A stretch of DNA of 64,000 nucleotides from Heloderma charlesbogerti. Its lineage: Eukaryota > Chordata > Lepidosauria > Squamata > Helodermatidae. Within the stretch, counting starts at the first letter, position 1, and every line of letters begins with the position of its first letter. The notes under the pieces are model-generated. The model made no database searches. It was given only the letters and a program-made list of their open reading frames with translations, and was not told the origin of the DNA. Position numbers and translations under genes: made by a program. The stretch lies in the NCBI GenBank assembly GCA_026122225.1, contig JANEZZ010000975.1, forward strand, positions 310,001 through 374,000, read 5' to 3'. This document shows positions 63,116-64,000 of the stretch, piece by piece.

Positions 63116-63468
63116 CAGGGTTGGCGTCAAGAGTAGGCATGGTTGGGCACCTGCTGAGGTCCCACGCCCCAGCAGGGACCCACTGACAAGAACCCACAGG
63201 ACTTGCTCGTCCTCTTCACCATTACTACCTGCTTCTTCACCTGCCTTGCACCCTGGCCGAGACAACAGTGGTAGTGAGGAGGAGGAGCAGGAGATGCCAC
63301 TGCCGACTTGCTCACTGGCCCTCTGCTGGTCCAGCATGCAAGTGGTAGCAATGATGAGAAAGAGGACGGGGAGCCATAGCAGCTGGTGTCAATGGCAGTG
63401 AGAAGGCAGACTCACTGAGGGAGAGGGTGTCTTGCCCAACGGCCCTCAAAAACCTGGAGCTAGCGCTG
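63116..63468. mobile_element. hAT-type element, CAGGGTTGGCGTC end
   Basis: Left CAGGGTTGGCGTCAAG and the right end (reverse complement CAGCGCTAGCTCCAGG) match at 10 of 16. Flanks atgtaaac (63108-63115) and atgtcaac (63469-63476) agree at 7 of 8. GA-rich, non-coding. Confidence 0.6.
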
Positions 63469-63476
63469 ATGTCAAC

Positions 63477-64000
63477 TATGATTTATCTGGACATTGCAAT
63501 CTCTACAGCTGTGTGAGGCCCTGATGAATTGCAGACCAGCTTTGGGTTTCATTATAAAACCTGAAACTCTGCCAGATGCCTACGAAGTGGGCTCAGAGTA
63601 GTCAATCTGCCAAAGACACCTGGGTCATGACTGTGTTTTCTGTACTAAAGTCATCAGAGGCCATCAAGGTTCATTGATGTACCTGCACCTCCAAAAGGTT
63701 GAAAAGCAGAGTTCTAACCTGCCCTCTAAATTATTCACATCAAATCCCAGAAAGATACATTTAAAAAAAAAAATCTCAAGATGAGTATTTTCCATCCCCC
63801 TCTTTTTCAGAAGCTTCTCCAAGTATTTATATAATGAGAGATTTTCTCTGACTGTTTGACCTACACATTCATACAATGCTGTTACATTTAATAGCTGTCA
63901 AACACACGGGGCATCGGCTTGATCTCTTGCAATCTTGCAGACTATTTTAAACTTATTAAAAACTGGCAACCCTCGTGTTTTTACACAAAGCCATTTTTCA
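63477..64000. other. Unassigned
   Basis: No feature recognised; an A run at 63762-63771. Confidence 0.4.

Overview
The window looks like non-coding DNA from a squamate reptile (lizard or snake). The basis is the repeat spectrum: RTE-BovB LINEs, several CR1 LINE 3' ends, an L1-clade remnant, a tRNA-derived SINE with intact A and B boxes, and a dense set of short DNA transposons (hAT-type with 8-bp target duplications, PIF/Harbinger-like with TWA duplications). BovB also occurs in ruminants, but I see no ruminant SINEs, and the CR1 plus hAT mix argues against a mammal. I cannot name the species. I recognised no host exon, tRNA, rRNA or CRISPR array. Every long open frame I could identify belongs to a retroelement or is an antisense or repeat artefact.

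Layout. 1-5 kb: foldback hAT elements, a CR1 split by a hAT insertion, and three back-to-back Harbinger-like MITEs. 5-8 kb: SINE, a larger Harbinger-like element and MITE fragments. 8.4-9.3 kb and 13.5-14.3 kb: two related GC- and CpG-rich foldback elements in opposite orientation, built of nested palindromes, each with a consensus splice-donor sequence pointing outward near both ends. 17.8-19.9 kb: a hAT element carrying an L1 ORF2 remnant, followed by two small elements that share a reused target site. 22-29 kb: more hAT MITEs (some nested) and a minus-strand solo LTR with a perfect 5-bp duplication. 31-39 kb: CR1 copies and a large nest in which a minus-strand CR1 is split by a hAT element that itself contains a CR1 and a near full-length BovB. 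39-50 kb: Harbinger-like elements, small hAT MITEs, CR1 and a second solo LTR. 50-54 kb: a long foldback element, a microRNA-like hairpin and a 5'-truncated BovB with target duplication. 56-60 kb: a three-level nest (hAT-like repeat, then BovB, then solo LTR), each of the two insertions bounded by its own duplication. 60-64 kb: mostly unassigned sequence and one more hAT-type element.

No genes work together here in the usual sense. The content is a record of transposition, and the nested insertions with target duplications allow a relative order of events to be read directly. Stretches with no identified content are listed as such; a few unique AT-rich ones could be conserved non-coding DNA or intron, which cannot be decided without alignment.
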